64,000 nt of DNA from Ananas comosus (taxonomy: Eukaryota; Streptophyta; Magnoliopsida; Poales; Bromeliaceae): assembly GCF_001540865.1 (NCBI RefSeq), contig NW_017893447.1:5926-69925 (forward strand). The letters are read 5' to 3'. The translations under genes and the position numbers were made by a program. This document shows, in pieces, positions 58,282 through 64,000 of this stretch. Under the pieces are notes generated by a model. That model was given only the letters and a program-made list of their open reading frames with translations. It was not told where the DNA came from and searched no databases. The stretch's first letter is position 1, and each line of letters starts with the position of its first letter.

Positions 58282-60480
58282 GAGAAAGCAATTCTTTAAA
58301 CAACGTGAGTTGTCTGAGGCTTGCGGGTGAATGGGATGCCACAAAACCTCTACAGATATATCGCCATCTCCATCCATTGATGTTCCAACAACGAGAAATC
58401 TTGATATCCTTATTACAGACGTTATGATAAATGTCAGGGAATGTGGTCCGCAGGGGGGTTTCTCCAATCCAAATGTCAGACCAGAAACGGATGTTGCATC
58501 CGTCTCCTAACTTGTAAGAGACACCATATTAAATATCTCGCGGCATCGTAGCACGCTTTTCCACCACTGAGAGTATAGGACGAAGGTTTCGCCTTCATGT
58601 AACAGGCTTCGTTTGGTATAATATAGAGATCTAATTAACTTGCTCCATAGCAGTTCTGGTTCATTAAAAAAGCGCCACCACCATTTGGATAAAAGGGCCA
58701 AGTTCATAGAATCTAAATCTAAGATCCCCAATCCCCCTTGTCCCTTGCTACGGCATATGGATTTCCAGTCAACAAGGCATGCTCCTTCAGAGATTTTGGA
58801 ACACCCTTTCCAAAAGAAGGCTCTCCTCAATGTTTCGATTCGTTGCAGAGCCCATTTTGGCGCTTTAAAAATGGAAAGATAAAAGAGAGGCAGGTTGGTG
58901 AGGACCGAGTTGACGAGGGTTAGCCGTCACCCCTTAGGACAGAAGTTTAGCTTTCCATCCATCGATTCTCAATTCTATTCGGTTGATAACTAAGGCCCAG
59001 TCCTCCCTTCATAAGCATTTATTGTGAAGTGGTAGCCCCAGGTAGTAGAACGGGAGATTTCCTATTTTGCATCCAATTATGTTGGACAATCTGTCGGCTA
59101 TGCGGGGGTTGGATCCGAGGTAGTAGAGTTCTGACTTGTCTTTGTTAATCCTGAGGCCGGAGGCCCACTCAAAGATTTTCCAGAGAAAAAGCAGATTTCA
59201 CATGATAAATTTCCTCAGCTTGGTAAAATATATAGTGTCGTCGACGAATTGTAAAAGCACTCTCTGGCAGTCGGCGGATGGGCCAATACCTTGTATCAGG
59301 TTATTTCCTTTGGCTCTTTCAGTCAGTCTTGCTAGGCAGTCAACCACCAATAAGAAAAGGTAGAGGGAAAGGGGGTCCCCCTGTCTTAGGCCCTTTCTTG
59401 TCTTCAGCCATTGAGAAGGGATCCATTCACAAGGATAGCTACTTTGGCGTTACAGATATATTGTTCGACCTAGGTCCACCATGTCTCGTTAAAGCCCAAC
59501 CATCGTAGAATACTTTCGAGGAATGACCATCTGACGTTGTCAAAGGCTTTTTCGAAGTCAACCTTGATGCTTACACACTCTTCCCCGGATTTTGAACACC
59601 AGTTGACAAGTTCACTAGCAGTGACGAAAGAATCGGACAACATTCGGCCTTTGAGGAAGGCCGATTGGGTCTTGGTAATGATAGAGGGTAGGACCAACGC
59701 GAGTCGGTTGACCAGGACTTCGTAGATGATCTTTTGGATTCCGTTGATGAGGCTAATCGGTCGGAAGTCCTTTACCTTGCGTGCACCGTCTTTTTTAGGA
59801 ATAAGGCACACAAAAGAGTACTCGGTTGGTTCGGTAAAAAGGTTGTTGCTCTGTAAGTCCGTAAAGATGTTGAAAATGTCCGTCTGCACCGTGTCCCAGA
59901 ATGTTTGGAAGAATAATAGTGGGAAGCCGTTCAGTCCTAGTGCCTTATCACTGCCTAGTTGGAGGGTGGCACTCTTAATTTCCTCAAGAGAAAAGGGGGC
60001 TGTTAGGGTGTCCGAGTTGGGTAGTCTATTAGACTCATATAGGCTACTCCAGTCTTCGAACAACGGGGCTATGTCATCCGCATGTCCAAACATGCGTTTG
60101 AAGGTGTGAAAGAAGAAAGATCTCTTTTGCGCTTCATTAGTGATTAGTCTCCCAGTGTCGTCTTCGATGACTTCGATCGCGTTGATTCGCCTCCGTCCAT
60201 TGGCCATCGCGTGGAAAAATTTAGTGTTGCCGTCACCTTCCTTGAGCCATTGTTGTTGGGACCTGGTTTACCATAGGATTTCTTCTTCCTGTAAGGTGAT
60301 CAGGAGTTGTGATTTGAGTCTAGCCCTTTTGTCCCGAGAATTTTGTTAAGTTGTGATGTTCTTCTAGATGGTTTATTACTTGGATTTCGTCCTACAGTGC
60401 TCTTTTTGCATTAGAGATGTTGTGGAAGCTCACCTTACACCATTTTTTTTTATTCTAGCTCTACAATGCCTATGCTTAGC
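58282..60480 (-). pseudogene. LINE reverse transcriptase (minus), part 1
   Basis: An L1-type plant LINE. The 245-codon frame at 60207-59470 carries the N-terminal RT motifs: FSLEEIKSATLQLGSDKALGLN, FVCLIPKKDGARKVKDFRPISL, INGIQKIIYEVLVNRL, then TQSAFLKGR and KVDFEKAFDNV. Downstream, 58830-58507 reads the post-RT region (RAFFWKGC, then GGLGILDLDSMNLALLSKWWWRFF), and 58467-58300 has ETPLRTTFPDIYH-like sequence from the C-terminal domain. Frameshifts separate the parts. The Sirevirus-like element lies at its 3' side and a solo LTR interrupts its 5' side. Confidence 0.85.
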
Positions 60481-60485
60481 AGTTA

Positions 60486-61774
60486 TGTCACGCCCCGGGA
60501 CCGGCAGGGGCCTTCCCGGTAGCGTGCCCAGACCCGCCATATGTCCCGTAACATAAGAATTGTCGTAAGCAATCAAACATAAGCTTCATATGCAACTCTT
60601 TACTATATAGGGGAGTCCAAAATTTCACTATATGTAACATAGGCATTTTTATAAGCACTGTAAATTCTTACATATAACAAGAATATGCACGCTTTTTCAT
60701 TTTGCAACGTTTAAATCATCAACAATGAGGTTTTTCTCATTGTGTGGCTAGGTCAAACCACCGAACCGTCGCGTAGTGCCTCGATTCGCCGAACAGAGTT
60801 GTCCACGAGTCTCTAAATACCCAAAAGTATTCAGCGAAGAGATACAAGGCATTACGACAACCATTAGGTCAAACGTTAATAAACAAGGCAAAAGAGCTAA
60901 AACTCACCTCAAGAGAGGAAATCTCTTCCAAAGCTCCAAAGAGAGCTAGACCCTTCAATCCAAGCCCAAAAAGTTCTAAACCAAAGAATCTAGCCTCAAA
61001 GCCCTAGATTCAAAATGCCCAAAGTTACATCTAAAATCCCATTCTAAGGTTCCATTACTAAAATCCTCAAATCAAGGTCTAGAGGAGGGAATGAGCAACA
61101 AACCTCCTTAGAAGCTCCAATCCAAGCTCAAGGGTGAAGATCTCCCCCCTTGCAAGCTCCAAGTCCAAGCCTTCAAGCACCAACGAAGAAGAGGGTGAGG
61201 AAGATGTCCAAGTCACTATTGCTCTCAATCTTCTTCTTCCTTCCTTCTTCTCCTTCTCTCTTCTTCTTCTTCTCTATCAAGGGTGTGGAAAGAGTTGAGA
61301 GAAGAGAAATGAGGAGAAGAGAGAGTGGATGGGTCATATAGACCATCTATTGCAACAAAATCCAGCTAGGTCTCTCAAAAATCCAAATTGCATCAGCGCC
61401 GGTCTGGGCAATTTTCGCCCAGAGGGACGGTCTCTCTCCAGCAGGGACCGGTCTCTCGTGTCGCACCTGAGAAACATCGTTCGGGAACCGGTCTCTCCCT
61501 GTGCGGGTCGGTCCTCACAGCGAAGACGCGCTCGGTACCGGTCTTGCCCGCAGCGGACGCGTTGCCTCGCCGACAGCGCAACACTGCTCACTGGGGATCG
61601 GTCTCTCTTATCAGGGACGCGTCCCGAGAGTGAAAACTCTCAGGACTCGTCCAAAACTAGGGTTTTCGAACTTTTAGGTCAGAAAACATTCTACGACCTC
61701 TACCAAGTGTGGGAAAGCTCGAAACACATCCAATCACTCGAACCTCGCAATTTGCAAAGGTCCAGTGTGCTACA
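60486..61774 (+). mobile_element. Solo LTR, family A, with perfect TSD, inside the LINE
   Basis: TGTCACGCCCCGGGACC...AGTGTGCTACA, 1,289 bp, flanked by AGTTA at 60481-60485 and 61775-61779. It shares the start, the CT-rich belt (61225-61290) and the closing block (cgaacctcgcaatttgcaaagg) with 4156-6835 in reverse, but lacks about 1.4 kb of the middle. Confidence 0.9.
61420..61632. repeat. Decayed ACCGGT palindrome cluster
   Basis: Three intact ACCGGT cores (gggACCGGTctctc near 61446, gaACCGGTctctcc near 61486, gtACCGGTcttg near 61537) among degraded units in which one core base is missing or changed. Confidence 0.75.
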
Positions 61775-61779
61775 AGTTA

Positions 61780-62190
61780 CATAAGGATGGTGAATTTTGG
61801 CCGGTACTTCGTGCCACCAGATTGTGAACTTTGAGATAAGTCCTCCTTGGTGAGCAAGACTTTTTCGAAGCGAAATCGCCTCGTCGGCGAAGGGGAAATC
61901 CTGTAGAAAGGAGAATAAGGTGTGGAGGCCGATGACCTTGCTAAGTGGAAAGGATTGGTCCCATCCGTTGAAACAAGGAATATGTCAAGGCTTGACAGCG
62001 AGGGTGATTGTTGCATGTTCGACCAAGTTAAAGATGTGTTGAGATAGGTAGATCAATAGCTTGGAGTCTCGGATGAGGTCAGAGAACATGGTCGTGGCTT
62101 TAGAGCTCCAGTGCTTTCCTCTTTTTTCGGATTGGCTTTTAGTGAAGTTGAAGTCTCCACAGATGATCCAGTTATCCGACAAATTTCTTT
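61780..62190 (-). pseudogene. LINE endonuclease end (minus), part 2
   Basis: On the minus strand, WIICGDFNFTKSQSEKRG (near 62170) is the endonuclease GDFN motif. Then, with frameshifts, come FLVSTDG and RRFRFEKVLLTKEDLS, the usual linker from endonuclease to RT. It is continuous with the RT part once the solo LTR at 60486-61774 and one copy of AGTTA are disregarded. Confidence 0.75.
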
Positions 62191-62193
62191 AAA

Positions 62194-62933
62194 GGCTGCG
62201 TTTGGTTCGGTATAAGTAGAACTGCTAGTTCTAGGATAGGTACAAGTTCAGTATAAGCAGGACTAGACCAATTTTGCGTTTGTGATGAAAATTGGGTTGT
62301 CCAGGAATAGATAAATAGTGTTGATGGTTAGATTGGAACAAGAGGAATAAGAGTTACAATTTGAAATTAAAATTATATTATGTAATTAATAGTAATAAAA
62401 ATATTACTTAAAAATAAATAAGAACTTAATTATTAATAATTAATTATAAATAATAATTAATAATAATAATTAATTATAAATAATAAAATTATAGTATGGA
62501 TGATCTAATTAATAATAATAATTATTATTATTAATTATTAATAAATAATAATAATTATTAATTATTCTTATTAATTAATTATAAATAATAATTAATAATA
62601 ATATAGATTATCTAATATATAATAATAATTAATAGTAATATTTATTAATAAATAATAATAATTATTATTATTTATTAAAATAATAAATTAATAATTAATC
62701 CATTATCTAATTATTAAGAATAAGAATTATTAATAATTATTAATAAATAATTATAATTATTAATTATTAATTATATTATAAATAATAAATTAATAATAAT
62801 ATCGATTATCTATTATTAAGAATAAATATTATTAATAATTATTAATAAGTAATAATTATTATTAATTATAAATAATTAATTATAAATAATAAATTAATAT
62901 ATATCGATTATCTAATTATTAAGAATAATAAAA
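62194..62933. mobile_element. AT-rich MITE-like element, right end in gap
   Basis: It starts GGCTGCGTTTGGTTCGG, a typical beginning of plant inverted-repeat elements, then turns into a 590-bp low-complexity run of taattaat/aataataatt. The gap at 62934 hides its other end. Confidence 0.45.
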
Positions 62934-62958
62934 NNNNNNNNNNNNNNNNNNNNNNNNN
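62934..62958. other. Assembly gap (25 N)
   Basis: A run of 25 N. Single N bases also occur at 29304, 36119 and 51237. Confidence 0.99.
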
Positions 62959-64000
62959 AGCACATTTAAGGAGTCTACAATAACAGCGGAAAATAAAAAC
63001 TCAAAAGTAATCTACATTAGAGATATCAGAGCACAGATAGATCTATATCTATAACAAGTAAAAGAGGTATACTAAAGCAAAAGAGTGTAACATAAAATAT
63101 ACAATATCTGTCCAAAAAGTACACAAAAGGTGGTTCTCTAGTACACTGGTACATCTCTCAACTCTCTAAAATAAAAACATCGAGAGGTAGACCACTAGCG
63201 ACTCGTCACTCGCTGAAGAGCTAGCTCGAAGCCACGCCTTCCTCCGTCCTAGCCTCTCCCGGCGTGGAAGCTCTGAAAGAAAACATAAAAAACAGAGGCG
63301 TGAGAACTATAATTTATAGTTCCCAGTGGGCAATTACTGACCTCAACTTAATGCACCACTAGGCCCAAAGAAAAGGTAAGTAACGACAATATAACAAACA
63401 ATAAAGGGCGAGTATAAGAACTGCTGAAAGAAAGTATAAATGAAATGCTATACTATTATGTCTCAAGTAAGCATGATGTCATGGTGATGTACATCTACGC
63501 TATCATAAGATAATATGTCAATGCATACTAATAGCCATAACATAATAAACAAGTAAACCTCACGATGCAATATGTCACTGCAAGGAGTAAGCTCTATCAA
63601 AGTAATCCAGTATACTATGATGCAATGAATGAAACAGGCAAGTATACTATATATCCCAATGCTATGTCATGAGCATGTCAAGTGATCCAACCACTAAGCC
63701 TATCTAGTAGTGATTATTCATTCTCAACACTGTGTCGATTTCCATTTCCAATTAAGGACCTACCAAAGGTAGTCCAGCTTGTGCCGCCTAAGTGCCTGTG
63801 GTAGCCCAACATCCCTACTCTTGGAATGTGTCTGTCCCACTCGACCCCGTAGGCTTCTCAATACCGCACGAGCGAACATAAGTCGCGTAGGCTAACTCCG
63901 GAGTGCCGGCTTGTAGGGAGACGACCCTCACAAGCATGTGCGAATCAGCACAAATGGCAAGCAAGCGTAGTCAAAGTCTCAAGTATCAATCCTCATGTCT
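62959..64000 (+). mobile_element. Family A LTR, cut by gap and window end
   Basis: Plus-strand copy of the first part of the family A LTR: acagcggaaaataaaaac, gcgtgagaactataatttatag, ttcccagtgggcaattactgacc and ctccggagtgccggcttgtag all match 1052-1600 and, reversed, 5800-6760. The open frames are not conserved. Confidence 0.75.

Overview
The window is plant nuclear DNA, most probably from a monocot. Pineapple or a close bromeliad is my guess from repeat style alone (inference; no species-diagnostic gene is present). Introns are GT-AG, long stretches are nested LTR and LINE debris, and two runs of 25 N mark scaffold joins. Nearly all of it is transposable-element sequence around a small genic island (about 26.8-46.8 kb).

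Layout. 1-10.9 kb: nested solo and partial LTRs of Ty3/gypsy-looking families (A starts TGTCACGCCC; B is a related family), many carrying clusters of an ACCGGT-core palindrome, plus a broken LINE endonuclease. 10.9-12.3 kb: the 5' LTR end of a minus-strand Sirevirus-like (Ty1/copia) element. 12.3-15.3 kb: LTR and LINE remnants. 15.35-22.07 kb: a 5'-truncated plus-strand copy of the same Sirevirus-like family with gag, an env-like ORF2, several polypurine tracts and its 3' LTR. 22.1-24.8 kb: a family B LTR with internal tandem repeats. 24.9-26.8 kb: a decayed LINE. 27.6-42.4 kb: the C-terminal exons of a SAC9-type phosphoinositide phosphatase gene on the minus strand, with one nonsense codon and two frameshifts, a 9.9-kb intron full of hAT elements, and a 3 x 284-bp tandem array. 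46.0-46.7 kb: an intact single-exon RNA polymerase III subunit gene (RPC6/RPC34) on the minus strand, with a hAT element upstream. 49.77-58.28 kb: a complete minus-strand copy of the Sirevirus-like family with two LTRs and a 5-bp target duplication. 58.3-62.2 kb: a LINE interrupted by a solo LTR with a perfect 5-bp target duplication. 62.2-64 kb: an AT-rich element, a gap, and another family A LTR.

The most interesting system is the Sirevirus-like family. Both internal copies encode Gag and an env-like ORF2 but have no protease, integrase, reverse transcriptase or RNase H. The space where pol should lie is about 1.0 kb of conserved non-coding DNA in both. ORF2 has its own leader in both copies: palindromic TACCGGTA motifs like those of the LTR, a TATA-like box, and a candidate intron of 376 or 378 nt. 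This looks like an established non-autonomous lineage that would need Pol supplied in trans, not one chance deletion. The only gene that looks functional to the host is RPC6.
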